DNA of 64,000 nt from Diphasiastrum complanatum (taxonomy: Eukaryota; Streptophyta; Lycopodiopsida; Lycopodiales; Lycopodiaceae), in the NCBI GenBank assembly GCA_029204225.1, contig CM055110.1, positions 37,342,960 to 37,406,959 on the forward strand, read 5' to 3'. Position numbers and translations under genes: made by a program. Under the pieces are notes generated by a model that did not search any database, was not told the origin of the DNA, and worked only from the letters and a program-made list of their open reading frames with translations. Below are positions 1 through 13,428 of the stretch, piece after piece (position 1 is the stretch's first letter; every line of letters starts with the position of its first letter).

Positions 1-356
1 TTTCCAACCAAGTTGGGTTCCCTACCCACCCTCACTTCAAAATTTATAAGTTCATCAAGACACATCCAATTGACATGAAATCATTTGCCAAGAAACTAAA
101 CTTCACTAGCTTTTCAACAAGCTATCAAGCTCTAGATTTGGATCCACTTGGGAGAAAAACTAACCATTCAAATTTTGGTGATCTAACACGTGCCTGAGCA
201 ATGCAGTCTGTATAGTACACAACATGGATCAATTAAATGTGTTTTTATCCGATTGATCCAAAATCCCCTTGATAGATACTGAGATTCAACTACACTCACA
301 AAATCATGATTCCAAAAAACACAACACACTTGATGCATGCAATTAATTCTTAGGTA
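1..356. other. Non-coding AT-rich DNA
   Basis: No coding region is supported here. Short stretches resemble LTR text seen elsewhere in the window (a tagatttggatc-type phrase near 131-142). It probably is the interior of a decayed minus-strand LTR element whose primer-binding motif follows directly. Confidence 0.4.
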
Positions 357-369
357 GGCTCTGATACCA
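357..369 (-). other. tRNA-iMet primer-binding-site motif
   Basis: The reverse complement reads TGGTATCAGAGCC, the standard primer-binding site of plant Ty1-copia and TRIM elements, complementary to the 3' end of initiator tRNA-Met. It marks a minus-strand LTR element whose 5' LTR should begin with TG at 370 and run to the right. Confidence 0.6.
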
Positions 370-466
370 TGTGTACTTTTCACACATGTGAGGACATCTC
401 AGACAATGTGAATGATCCTAATGTATGTGTGATTGCACATAGATCTAGCACCCAATATGGGAGAAT

Positions 467-1597
467 CAATCTAGCTTGGCAATTCTAAAACAAGAGCACA
501 TTAGACATGCATCAAACATTCACCATTCATTAGACATTAGAGATTAGACATGCATCAAACATTCACCATTCATCAAACACATTCAAAGACAACTTTTGGT
601 GAAAAAAAACTAAGTGTGGACTTGGCCTACTCTCGAGTAGAGAAACAAAAAGTACATAGGCTCTCAAGTAGAGAGAGAAGGTACAAAGAACTCTACGTGT
701 AGAATCTCTCAATTTCTCCAAAAAAAAAACTTCATGTAGAATGACTCTCTCCTCCCCTATAGTGACTCGAGCTCAAGAGGTGTTGTCATCAAGCAATATG
801 ATTGGAAGTCTTGCATAGCACCTCCAAATATGATTGGACCTCTTGCATAGCACCTCTAAATATGATTGGACCTCTTACATAGCACCTCTAAATGATTGGA
901 CCAATTCTATGCATCTCTCTCTTTTGATTGGTCACATGACACCATGACAACTCATGTAGATGTCACTAGCTCTCTACCTTCAAGACAAGTGTCTAAGGCC
1001 TACACTACATCTATCTAGAACAAGATATGTTTTTGGCCTAATCACCTGCTTACATATGTGAAAGGGGTAGAAAAGTCAAAGGACTCCCAAAACTCATGAT
1101 AGACAGCTTTTACAATTTTCACACTAGTGACATCTCTTTTGATGTTGTAATGTTGTCATGTGACCAATCAAAAGAGAGAGATGCACAAAAACGGTCCAAT
1201 CATATGTAAGGAGTGACAACTCAATGGACCAATCAAATTTAGAATGCTAGGGTATTGAAATGAAGATATGTACATGTGGAGCAAACTTGAATTGGCCCCT
1301 AAGAGATCCAAGCATATTACATGATGACATCTCCTCTTGGAACTCGAGCTACTATTAGAGAGTGGAAGAGAGCTCATTTACACTTAGTTTTTTGAAGAGA
1401 TGATAGCTTATACACCTAGTTTTGTCTTCATCTTCTCTCTTTACCTGAGTACCTCATGTACATTCTCTCTCTACCCGAGAGCAAGCTAATTCCACACTTG
1501 GTTTTTCTTCAAAGGTGGTTTCTCATAATGAATGATACATGTTGAATGATTGATGCATGTTTTGTGTGCTCTTGCCTTAGAATTGTCAATCTAGATT
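467..1597. repeat. Long inverted repeat (about 0.5 kb arms)
   Basis: The left arm (about 467-969) and right arm (about 1122-1597) are imperfect reverse complements around a loop of about 150 bp. Matching landmarks, outermost to innermost: the CAATCTAG/aattct block, the gatgcatg block, the paired tagagaga tracts, the ctcgag site, and the segment gaccaatcaaaagagagaga near 1159, which is the complement of 911-930. Identity looks like roughly 75-80% by eye, with gaps where the left arm has extra tandem units. It may be two LTR copies in opposite orientation or a fold-back element; a transcript would form a long hairpin. Confidence 0.75.
798..903 (+). repeat. Short tandem repeat, 32-bp unit, about 3.5 copies
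   Basis: The unit beginning ATGATTGGACCTC recurs at 798, 830, 862 and 892 (spacing 32, 32, 30). It lies inside the left arm of the inverted repeat and explains part of the length difference between the arms. Confidence 0.8.
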
Positions 1598-2980
1598 GTG
1601 AATTCCAGAAATTACGCTTCTAGAACGATTAGACCAAGCTACTCTCCAAAGTTCTTTGTTCCAAATCTTTCTACGAATATACTTTTGATCAGTAGAATTC
1701 CATATTTAGGACATAAACTAGAGTTTACAACTGATTAATATAAATTTGTCAAAAGGACAAACAAGATCTTTGCACTCAAAAAGAGGCATGGAAACTTGTA
1801 TAGACTAAGTCATTGTTCTTGCTAAGAATCAAGCCTTGAATACTATTGTTCAGATAAATAAAGAATTAGTTGTGCACTATAGGCTAGAAGGTCCTCAAGG
1901 ACAAAGGCCGAGTCATCAAAGTTCATGCAATCTCTTCACTCAAGTGTGCAATTTGCAAGGGTGAGAAGCAATGGAGATGCTACTATCTTTGAATTTTTCA
2001 TACATACTGTTAGAATATTTGAAGTGACTTATATCTTATCTTCAACATTCGTGATGTTTAGTACATTATGTGGATATGACAAGACAATGAAGTTGAATGC
2101 TTTCCATCTACATTTCTTGTTGATAAACCAATTTCATTGGATAACTATTTTTGTAATAGTTTGAAAAATGGTGCCATAAAAGTCAAAACACCATTTAAAG
2201 TAATGTACTTGAAATTATTTGAGTCCACATGCTCTGTGCATGATCATTTCAATGTAAGGACCAAAGATTATCCTACTTCAATGAAAGGAATAATGGTAGT
2301 TTTTTTGCTTTTTAAGTAGAGATTGTAGAATCTACATTTATTCCACCAAAGAAGTTGTCAATGGTAGAAATATGATCTTCATGAGTGGAATACTTGCAAA
2401 CTTGAAGGAAGCGCCTTTTGGATGAGCACCTTATTCAAATCATTGATGGAGAGAAGCCAAGTAAAGTGCAAGGAAAAGATAGGGCCGAGAACTCCAACGA
2501 GACCTTCAAAGTCCAAGATGGAGGCATCAATTTCAACACAGAGTAGATACATTTACAAAAGCTTCCCTTCTACAAAGGGGGAATCTCTTAAATAAGCAAG
2601 AGAGCTCCTTAGGTGGCATCCTAGTGGCATTCCCACATTACACAAATTACAAGTGGAATTATGCTCTCCACTAGATTTCACCATCAAAAGGTGGCTCACT
2701 CTACTTTTCTAAGAGGGGCCTACCTGCATTTACTACATTGCCTAGAAATACTACTTCCTACATGGTCATTCCATCTTTCGGGATTCACCATGAAGCTTAC
2801 ACAGTTTCTACTTGACAATATTAACTAGTACTCCTCGGCTTTCATACTGGACTCTCAGTCTTCGCTCATCTCGTCTTCTCAAAGACCTCCTCGATCTAAG
2901 GTGAGAGGTGCTAGCTCTGGCCGAGTATCTTGGGATTCGTCAGAATCAGCCAACAATAGCTTAGGGTACATATTGTAATC

Positions 2981-3560
2981 CACACATGTGAGAGCATTTC
3001 ACACGTGTGAGAATAGGCCTAGGGTAGTTAGGACCTAATCATAGGAGTTAGATAGGATGTTTGGTCAAGTTTTCTAGAATTTAGGAGCAAACTCCACAAA
3101 TCACAAAAGTTGGTGATTGATCTAACTACCAAAGTTGGTAGACATAATGCTTAGGTCAATTTGACAAGAGTAGGCAAACCTAATGCTAATTAGGTCCCTA
3201 AACACGTGCTGGACCTGCTCAACCAGCCATGTAAAGCATCTCCTTGTACTATCAATTATTCATTCCATTGTGGGAGAGCATGATATTGGACCAATTGACA
3301 ATAATGTGTTGGAATTTTTTTATGTGAATGCAATCTAAACTTAGTGAAGTTTATTCTCTATTAGTAGGTCGTACACTACAGACTGTACTTCACACATGTG
3401 AGGTTGTTCAATAGTGTTTTGATCAATAATTGATTGTTTTTGCTGCCAATCTAGATCAAGATTTGAGTGCTAGTTTTGCAATAGATTGATTCACCAAGTC
3501 ACTCTTGAGATCTTTTGTAGATCCATTTAGGGTCCTGAACACTGTACTTTCAACAACAAC
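2981..3560. repeat. Decayed LTR fragments with CACACRTGTG palindromes
   Basis: The palindromes CACACATGTG and CACACGTGTG occur at about 2981, 2999 and 3391. The last is followed by text (gatctttagtagat-like, then tccattt) resembling the end of the LTR at 41.4-41.6 kb. These look like degraded LTRs of one related family. No terminal duplications could be recognised. Confidence 0.45.
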
Positions 3561-4210
3561 AAGGCCATGGGCTTTTTGGTCATGAGGAAACCAAAAAAAT
3601 TATAGCTTGAAATGCTTTACAAAATAAATTAAAAGTTCAGTCAAGTTCTTACACTGCAATCAACATAATTAGCATAGAAACATGCAAGGTACAATACATG
3701 GAAATCTCATTTTCAAACCATTGGAACCATTCATGACATACAACATTCCTCAAAAGTACATAAAATTGAGTTAAGCATGAATACTAGCACACTTAATATA
3801 CAACCCAAAAAAAAATCATCATCGCACCTTCTGGAAAAGGAAAAGAATGACCAACATCTAATTACATTGTTGTTTATTAAAAAAAAGCATGACATCTCAC
3901 AAGATCAATACTTGATGAGAATGATTAGTTCAATATAAGTTGAAAGTACATGAAATTCATTAAAACATAGTCCCTTGCAAGTATCATATTAGCCATTATG
4001 CTCTTTCCTCTTCATATCCTCCAACTTCACCCCTTCTCATGTGGCACAACAGCCATCAAGTTCTTTCCTCTTCATGATCTCTGCATGTGAACATCTCATT
4101 GGCACCCTTCCAATTTTTAAACTTCACCCATATAGCTTCAACCATGTTGTCAAGCTTTGGCTCCATATCATAATCGCCTTGGCACTCGTACATCAAACTA
4201 AATCAACTTA

Positions 4211-4285
4211 AAAGGTATGATTAGCTTTTCTATTTAAAAAAATGTAGAAAAGGTATGATTAGCTTTTCTATTTTAAAAAATGATT
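4211..4285 (+). repeat. Two-copy 38-bp tandem duplication
   Basis: The segment starting AAAGGTATGATTAGC occurs at 4211 and again at 4249 with only small changes in the A/T run between copies. No function is suggested. Confidence 0.75.
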
Positions 4286-5241
4286 TCTTCATAGATAAAT
4301 ACATATTGAACTTTATATCACATACAGCTAGCATATATTTTCCATCAATTGTTATGTTAAAGACGCATAGAAAGTCGTGAGAATTTCTATGCCATCATGA
4401 TGTACCACCTACAGATTGCAGATATTCCAAGAATTCACTAACAAGCATGCAGTTGCTTGACTGTAGTTTCTACTTAACAAAAGTGAGCACATGTTGCAAA
4501 GCATAAAATTGAAAGGGAGACATTCTACTATTGATTACAGAGAAAACTGTTTGAAGCATAAAGTGGCAGGAAACACTGCAGGATTTTGACATACTATCAG
4601 AATCTATGACACAACTTTTAAAGAACAGACTGTTATAATACCATACCAAAATTCTCATCCATCTTAAATACAAGTCAACTTTTCACGGCAAATTTTTGCA
4701 CTTACCCTTACAAGATGGAGATGACACAAGATATGTTCCTGAATTTCAAATTTTTCGTGTCCATATTCAATGGTAAAACTTGATAAATCACATATGTAGG
4801 ATCTTAAATCGTCAAAATTCGTGTCAATATCCATTTGTAAAAATTGTTAAATCATCAAAGAACCTATACATTCTAATCATCTATTTGATGATGTTCGTTG
4901 CCCATGCAAAGCATTCCTTTATAATTGGCATTGATTTGCATCATGGTTGACATTCAGGATCAACAACCTTTAGTATTAAGGAAAATGCTCATGTGAAGCC
5001 ATGAGAACAAGGACATAGTCGATTGTTTCCATGTAACAACATAAAATGACTCGTATCTAGTGCATCCATATTAAAATCTCTCTGTAGGGTGATCCAAATT
5101 CCTGGAAACCCTTAAAGCCAGATTATGCCGTTTTCTGGTTAACGAATCTCTTTAAAAGCATTAACAGCACTCTCTCTCCAAGCAACTGCACGGCACCAAT
5201 CTGATTCTATCACAGCTCAGTTGAAATTATGCACTTGGTGT

Positions 5242-8200
5242 TCAATGTTTTTGTAAACGTCTTCCATATCTCTCTACAACACCAGTCACAGTAAGGATAT
5301 CCCACACCTGAAGGCAATGTATAAAGGTGCAATCAGTATGTCAAAAATGAAACAAAATTTTGAAGAAAACTTGAAAGGACAAATATGCAAACAGGAAACT
5401 GCATATTTGAAACAAACTAACTCAACATTTATGGTCATTCAAATATTCATATGCTCTTTTTGTCAAAGAAAAATGGCACAAACGATAACACACTCCTAGA
5501 ATGCATGCAAACATATTGATTAACCTCCAGGTTGCCTTTAGAACCACCGACAGCTAACAAGTTTGGTGAATCTTTACAAAATGATGACGAAAATACTGCT
5601 CCCTGCCAAAAGACTGATGTCAGCAACTCCGGTGCTTTATTCTGGTATTAATAAAAAATACAGAATTGGCAATTCACAGCGCATGGTTATAATAACTATA
5701 TGTTAATAAGAAAAAGAAATTCCTCCAATACTCTCAAGATCTCAACCTTGATAGGATGATAATGTCTATACACAAATTTCCCAATTGCAGAAAAATATAA
5801 GATATTTACCACTTTTGGATTGATTGATGCAATGCAAGAGGGCTGGTTATTTGTTATGTCCCAAAGCTTCACCTGTGAACACAAGCATATTGACTAATTA
5901 AGTAAAAACAAGTAGGGTAACATGAAGTGGCCAGCATTCCCATGAAGCACAACAGATTCTTTCTTGCAATTTGTAATGCTGGATAGCAGAACAGATAGAT
6001 CCAGCACAATCGAAACAACAAAACATAAGCAAAAGTTCCGATGAAAATATACACAAGTTATAAGAAAAAGTCAAACCATCTTATCCGTTGACGCTGTCGC
6101 AAGAAGCTGAAACAAAACCATTATCACCCGTTCAACTTGTGTTGATTAATGTTACAAACAATAAGTACCATGATTTACTACTGCACCACTTTCTTACAAT
6201 CTAACCTTTTCCTTGGAAAAATTCCTTGTCTTCACCCCATTCCTCTAGTCTACCAAAAGATACCCACAAACAGAACTGTGACACTTACATTACGTGCCGA
6301 CGGATTGTATGAAATACTGCACACAGCCTTCTCGTGTGAATGAAGTGTGAACAAGGTCTTCTGGCCAGAGCCTGTTGAGCTCCGTATGTCATGTGCCCGG
6401 ACTGTGCCATCTTCCAAGCTCACCTGGCATGTCCAACAGCTGTAGGCAGAAACTAACACATCCTCCAATAACACAAACTTCATAACTGTAAACATGAAGT
6501 AACGACTTAACCCACCAATGAGATACTTACTATAAAGTACTGAGAAAAGTGAGGGTCCCATGCAAGACTCTCAACATCCGCTGGAACATTCCATCTTATA
6601 CCATCATGTGCTGGAGCTCTCATGTCCATCTGCCATAGTCATTATAACTCAATCACATGCTGGGCATTGAATTGTCTCTCAGAAACAAGAACCCACTAGA
6701 CAAGTCTGGTGTACTTTAAACTTCATAATAATTCCCTTAACTCTGTTGCAATCTCAAGAGGGGTAAAAAAGAACTACTCATACAAATATCCATGCGTTTA
6801 CTTTTCAACCTACAAGATGGCAAGTGAATCTCTCAGATGAAAAGGCAAATGCTAGGGTTTTAATACTGGAAACCTACACGTTGCATTTTTACAGCACCCT
6901 TCAAACAATTTAAGAAAGTAAGAAGACAGTCACATCACCGAAAAATTGCCAGGTCTAAATGTCTAATCTAAATTCAGGACAATTTCAGAAAATACTTACA
7001 ACAAACGAAATACTTTATGGAAACTTATGTCCCTTCCATAATTTCATGATGTGAAGATGGGGCACATTTTAACAAGTTCATTCTTTTCTTTTGTTTGCAG
7101 CCTTAAAATGATCAAGAGCAAGAAGATGGACATGTTGAAAATTGCAATGAAGGATGCTGACAAGTAGAAGATAGAGACAGGGAGATGGACAAGCTGAAAG
7201 TAGGGTGTCAAAAGACCTTCAAGTAGGGAAAAAGAATAAGCTTTTCAAAATACAAACGAATTACAGTGGGTCGGGGTTGAGAGGGAAGATGTAAGAGTCG
7301 AACAAATATGAAGGTGGTGAAATGCATCCAGTGAGTCAAGTAGGAAGAAATAAGATTTGGACAAATATGAAGGTGGGAAATGAGGCAGCTATCTCTATTG
7401 CTAATGTTGCCTACCTTTGTTTTACACCTTAAAACAATTCCATCACTAATTTTTACTAAATATGCGTAATTTTGACAAATTCAGACCAAACACTGTAAAA
7501 AGAAATTGAAGTGCTCCAGAACACTATGCAACTGGATACATTATCCATGCACTTACAATCCTACCAATGTCATCAAAGCATCCATAAAGCAAATTTACCT
7601 ACAATTCATGCATTGAAAGCGAATACCAAAGTCAACTCAAAGATAAAATCAAAGAGAACACAGTACATGTGTAATCATTCTCTTTATGAAATATGTTCAG
7701 GGGGTCTTAAACCTATCATCATTCATCTTAAAATGTGACTACTCACATCCTCAACGCCCAAAAGTGGGTGCAAATCATGTGCCTAACAATCGAAATAACA
7801 ATTTCCAAACACATATAAGTTTCTGTCACTTATCTAAACACAAAAGCCAAGGTAGGAACCCAAAAGTGAAGATTCAATAAATGCACTATTGAATCAGTAG
7901 CACATCAGCTTCAACTTTCAGTTAAGTTTTTGCTTCAACTTTCACTTTCCCATGTCAATGGTTGTAACTTCAAGCTTCTATTTGCATTGAACAATCATTT
8001 ACTCACGCACAACATAACAGTTGGAGTGCTTTATTTATTGCAAATCAGGTTTGTTGTATACTACACTTATGAGACTTCCAAGCACTTTACCAGACCTTTT
8101 CCTTAAAAAAAAAAAATACCCTAAATGATATAATTGGATAAAACACCATAAAACTGTCATCATGACAACATAAGCCACAACAACTTACCACTACAAGTGT

Positions 8201-11200
8201 GCGGTCAAAGGATCCACTCAACAATGTTGTTGGTTCTTGTGGATTCCACACAATAGCTTGTACCTGAAAACTTATCATACATTTCAAAGGGTATAACCTT
8301 ATATATCAAAATATAGATATAAAGAAACAAATAAGTAAAAAACATGCTAGGACATGGCAACTTGGCCACCTTATCTGAGTGACGATGTAATGTTTGCTCA
8401 CACTTTTGTGTTGTGACATCCCAAATTTTTACTAGACAATCAGCACTAGCACTTGCTAAGACATTCCTGCACAAATTAACCAACCAGCAAAGAGAGAATT
8501 ATTGGCTAGCTACACTTATTGCAATTGTATTATTGTGAGTGGTCATCAACATATTTTGACATCACAAAAACATTGTTAATCTTAAGACTAATAAAATTCT
8601 TAGGTACAAAATATAGACCCAACAACCTAAGTAAAATGATGGCACTCATCTAGATGCAACCATGATAAAGGTGAAAGTAAATATATATAGCATGGTGTTT
8701 GTGTGTGTGTGTGTGTGTGTGGAGAGAGAGAGATTAATGCCAGAACTAACAAAATAATATGTAATGGTTTAACTCTGTGTTTTAGTGAAGATAAATGCGC
8801 AGAACTAACAAAACAGAAATGTATTGTTTAACTCTGAGGGTTCAACCCCACAAAGTCTTAGACCATCAACTCCATGCATAGCACAGACTACATACTACAG
8901 CCCGACTCACAATATCAGTTTCCAAGAGTCGGGGATGGTCACACGCATAGAATTAAGTCCATGATAAGCAAATACAGAGAGCAGTACATTTGAGATTGCT
9001 AGCACTGTCTCCAAAGAAGGGTGCCTTGATGAGGCCTGCCACTGTTTGCCCACCCATGAGAATTGCAACCTCCAAATAAGTTGAACCTTTATGCATGCAT
9101 CTGATTTATGTACGTAAGTCGTAGACTAGAATTCTAGCCCATCTAATGCAATATGAGCATGAAGCTTGCAAGCAAAACATCTTATACTATACAAGCATGT
9201 TATGGACACTCATTATATGTCCATACTTTCTACTTTTACAGTATTAGTGGCCACGCACTTTATATTACACATGACGGGCCTAGAAATACTATTTTACATG
9301 GTTTTATAATTTTTGGCCCTAAATTTTTAATTCACTTCCACTCCAAATCAATATGAAGAGAGGTAGGGGTTTTCACACATAAATAGCCACTAAGGCTAGT
9401 CATTTGTCAGTTTTGATCATTTGAGTCTTGGGCTCTTGTAAGGGAGTTGAACCTATTTTTGGAGATCGCCTGAGCTTCGGTTGCCATTGAGTATTCATAC
9501 GGTTCTTAGTTGGAGAATGCCATGTGAATGCCTTTCGCTGTTTTTATGCATCATTGATACAAATACCTGTGAATCTGTTCATAACCAAACAGAATAGGGT
9601 AATCGAAACTTGACAATCTTAGCTTCACATACCGATACTCAAAATTCCAAGCTAATCGCTAGAACTGCATCCGAATGACTTCCTTCTTTTAACTTCACGT
9701 CCTGGAACCAACGATAAGAAGGCCCATAAAAAACCATAGTTAGTATCCTCTACCAGATCAGTTAAACCAAACTTCGAAAAGCAATGTTCTCCAAATGTAC
9801 AAATCAAAAAATCATATCTGAATTGTATATATTGACAAACATAGTTTCTTGTAACAAGAATTAGAAACACACTTCAAACCAACCTTCTTTTTCTTTTTCT
9901 TCCTCTTTTTCTCTTCGATACTTCTGCTTTTACGTGATTTGTTTAACATGTTCCTCCTAACACCACAGCAGGCTCAACCTCATCGAGCTGCAAATGTTAA
10001 TTTTTGACAAAAATGCATAGCGAGGTCAACTCTTACCAAGTGTGACTTTAAGTTGGTAATTAAAACATACGCCTGCAACAAATACTCATTCAAACTGATG
10101 ACTACTATTAACAAGGAAGAACAGCTGATTGGACTAGAGAGAAACCATAGAATTATGGCCATAGTCCCTCCTACATAATGAAAGGTGACCACAGAAAATC
10201 AAGTCAAAAGCCAATGATCGTACAACATCAAGGTCCCAAAGTCTCAATCTCTGGCTGCATCGTGCCAACAGCCACATAATTCCCTACACAGGGCGATTCA
10301 CATGTCATTTTCACACTTATTTGCATGCTTTATGATAAAATAACACACACAAGAATTTGTGAGACACAATATTGCAGTCAAAGTTTTCAATTGTTTTCGA
10401 GATCGGCCACTCCTGAAGAGGTGAAGTCACGATTCAAATCAATCTAAACCCGTATGTTCAAGTTTGAACTGGAAAGAAAGGCCAAGTTATAAAAAAAAAA
10501 AAGGGGCGGTTTAGCAGATAGATAGTTCAGAGTTGTTTATGGCTGGAATTAATGCCAGCATAACCAAAAGTGGCTTAGCCTAAAGTCACATAAAGGGCTT
10601 CCAAATTCTTCAAGCGCAATCAACATAATGCATAGTTTCAATGACTTTGCACGATTTGCAATGTTACTGAACCCATGCAGCATTCCTTTCCCATTAGAAC
10701 TGGTCCCTGGATTAAAATCAATTCAAGCCACAAATCGTGGTTCGGAAAATCTTAGGGAAGGAATTTAGGACGCCATTTTTTTTCCAATTTCAACTGGATG
10801 AACAATTCAAGCCCACAAACCTCAGTTCCAAAAGTCTTAAAATCACCATGTTGGGATATTAAGATACATGCAGACAAGTTCTAACATTATTTTGTAGCAC
10901 ACAGATAAAAAAAATCATGTTGTCACAACCTACCCTTCTCGCCACCCTTCAGGTCACAATCCAACCAGCGAGGGAAAGTGGGAAAGCTGGTAGCATGATA
11001 TCATGATGTACATACAGTGTTTGCTCTCCTCGTCTTTGGCTTCTTCATAGACCCAGACCTGCCAACCCCACAACTCAATCAAGTAATGGTTCACCATGGG
11101 AGGAGACTTTGAATCCTTTCAATAGCACAAGCAATTTCTTTCAAATACCTCAAGGTGGCTGACATCATCCTCGTTGCGTGTCAGTCACAATGAGCAAATC

Positions 11201-12335
11201 AGATTCTTTTATTGTCATGTCCTCAATCTCCTCGTCATCTTCATCCTGTGAAATCTTTGAATTCAAATCTAAGAAGCAACCTACAGTTCTGTAGTCTGAA
11301 GACTCAGCCTTACTAATCCACAAAGTCGCAAAATTGAATACTCCGTTCAAAACAAATGAATGAAAGAGATGCTACGCACATCTTTGTTTGCAAGGTAGGG
11401 GTCATCGTCGTTGCTGCCATAATAAGCAGCACCCAATCCTCCATTCCCAAATATCTTAGCACCTTAAGCACCGTGAGAGGTCCATGTGAGCGTTTAATGA
11501 ATACAAAGCTTCAACGTAGCTGATTTACTAAAGCACAAATTTCAGTTGATTACTAAAATAAACAAGTTAAGCTTATTTATGAACATTAAATGCACATAAA
11601 TCTTGCATTGTTCCTGAAGAGAAAATGCCAGTAGCGCTTCCAGGTGGGAATTTCAAAATTTGATTTGAAAGAGTTACAGGGCCCCTACCTTCATCTTCAT
11701 CATCGTAATTATCCATGTCAAGTTCGGCAAGACTATCTGCCAAATTGTCCAACTTTTTCTGATGCCCATACCAAGTGCACTCGCTGCTGCCAAAGCTGTT
11801 GCAACTGCACCATCAAGGTTTCCGCTTGATCCATTTGCAGCATTTTCCATAACATCCACACTGTCCTCATCTTCATTTCCTGAGCTGAATAACAAGTAAA
11901 TACGTGTTCAATATCAATAAACACGGAAGGATCTCATCCCCCGATGCACAGTGGACATAACACAACTGAGCCAAACAGTGAAGTAGCCTGCAAAAACCCT
12001 ATTCGCTCACTTCAAAGAGATCCCGATCCTTGGCAAACCATTTGTTGGCCTAGTAAGATTTCTACTGGTGAAAGCTTGAAAACTAATTATTAAGAACAAT
12101 TGCGCGTGTACGTGCTGGGGAGCTGATTGAAATAACAACTTTTAGAGAAAAGAAATGAAAAGAAATTCAATGCAGAATGAAGAAGAAAAGTTTTAGAAAC
12201 CTTTCCGCAGCATCAGGTCCCTCTAATTGATGAGTTTGCAACAGAGCCTGGATCTCATCCTGCGAGGGCGGCTCCGCTGCATCTGGGAATGGGCTTCGCG
12301 GCACCTCTCGGCACCCAGCACACTGCAGCGATCAT
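5242..12335 (-). CDS. PWP1: PWP1-type WD40 repeat protein, 16 exons, N-terminal half frameshifted
   Basis: Homolog of periodic tryptophan protein 1, a nuclear/nucleolar WD40 protein that acts in ribosome biogenesis and rDNA chromatin in yeast and animals. Exons, in gene order: 12201-12335, 11689-11884, 11380-11462, 11149-11245, 10934-11058, 10224-10283, 9884-9987, 9633-9701, 8370-8466, 8189-8263, 6531-6629, 6289-6423, 6077-6106, 5810-5872, 5525-5602, 5242-5307. All introns read GT..AG. The sum is about 500 codons, normal for plant members. The start (ATG at 12335) gives the family opening with WVPRGAAKP. An acidic region (NYDDEDE, DEDDEEIEDM) and a Lys-rich linker precede the WD repeats (ASASADCLVKIWDVTT, SGSFDRTL, SLAWDPHF, ATASTDKM..VKLWDI, AVGGSKGN..VWDI). 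Exons 9-16 are in clean frame. Exons 1, 2 and 4-8 each need at least one 1-nt correction, so the gene is either unpolished assembly or a young pseudogene. Confidence 0.85.
8700..8733 (+). repeat. (GT)n(GA)n microsatellite in a PWP1 intron
   Basis: An uninterrupted GT tract of about 11 units is followed by a GA tract of about 6 units. It lies in the intron between exons 8 and 9 of the WD40 gene. Confidence 0.9.
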
Positions 12336-13415
12336 AGCAAAGAACACTGATGATTCCTTCTTCCGAACCTTGTTGCCTTTCGTATCTCTTTTTATCTTTC
12401 AAAGCAAACCCTAAAATAGTACACACGATAGAGGGATATCTCCAGGACGAGAGGAGAGGGGGCTAGTAACCAACTAACTTGACTAGGGTTTATGCTTTTA
12501 GGGCAAGTTTTGTACAGGGTTTTAGTTCTCAAATCAACTCTATATTGAATGTCTTTTGGAATGGGTTTTTGGGGTGTTTTCACACACTCCTCAAGGGTAT
12601 GTCTAGGTGTGTGAATACTAGCATAGGAGTGGTTCAAACATAGCCTTGGCCCTTTTTCACACACATCTCACCACCCAGCGAGGAAGTCTCAGTTGATTGG
12701 TTCGATATGCATCCAAAGTTTCTTTGGTCTCGATTCAAACCTTTCCCTTGGAAACCAAGAAGCATTCCGCACACATCTCATGTTATTTCAAGTGGTAGTT
12801 GGAGTTGGCGTTTAAATGTTGCCATGTTTTGGCAGCATGAGATTTTGGAATTGCCATGGACTAATCCCATGACAACTCCTCCTTCTATAGCGCCTATTTT
12901 GACGAGATGATTTGTTATGGCCATATTCGGTTAAGGACCTAGAATAGTCCTAATATGGTAGACCGGCCCTCCAATACTCCAGATTATTGGTCATGCCATG
13001 AATTAATTCCATGTCAAGGCTAGTTTGTGACTAATTACCTTGAGAGGACCCAGACACTCTTATTGAGACATATTGGAGCATTGCATATGTCTGTGTGACG
13101 GATATAGGCAGGAGGACTGCATGAAGAGATGTGATCTATTTATAGTTGACCTGCATGGAGATTGCATGGTTTTCATGCACAGTACTCTACTCTCTATATA
13201 ATGAGGTGGCAATTCTCTCATCGACATATTGGATTGAGGTTACCAGTTTCTCTTGCTTGCTTTCTGATTCAGCCGACAATTCCCTGTCTCTGAATCTTTT
13301 TTACAATTACGAGCCGTTCCACAAATCTCCATAGACTCGGTTTTGTGCTTCCTAGCCAACAAACCGTCGTGAATTCGCAGCTCTCTGTTCTTGTCCGGTG
13401 ATTGTAGCCACCAAG
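12336..13415. other. 5' flank of the PWP1-like gene
   Basis: This stretch should contain the promoter and 5' UTR of the minus-strand WD40 gene at its left end. No TATA box could be assigned with confidence. Farther right a plus-strand TATATAAT occurs near 13195, with no supported coding region behind it. Confidence 0.4.
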
Positions 13416-13428
13416 GGCTCTGATACCA
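13416..13428 (-). other. tRNA-iMet primer-binding-site motif
   Basis: The reverse complement is an exact TGGTATCAGAGCC motif. It abuts the candidate LTR to its right and marks a minus-strand element whose interior would extend to the left. Confidence 0.65.

Larger units (their letters stand above)
1598..5241. other. Non-coding region 3' of the PWP1-like gene
   Basis: No protein-coding signal is supported. The right part must hold the 3' UTR of the minus-strand WD40 gene, which ends at 5242. The rest is AT-rich with LTR-like fragments (next entry) and a small tandem repeat near 4.2 kb. Confidence 0.5.

Noticed and set aside
6250-6561. 103-aa minus-strand ORF as a separate gene
   Set aside because: It is exon 12 of the PWP1-like gene read through into both flanking introns.
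11165-12664. Overlapping short minus-strand ORFs (61-90 aa) as small proteins
   Set aside because: They are exons 1, 2 and 4 of the PWP1-like gene extended into introns or flank, appearing separate because of splice sites and indels.
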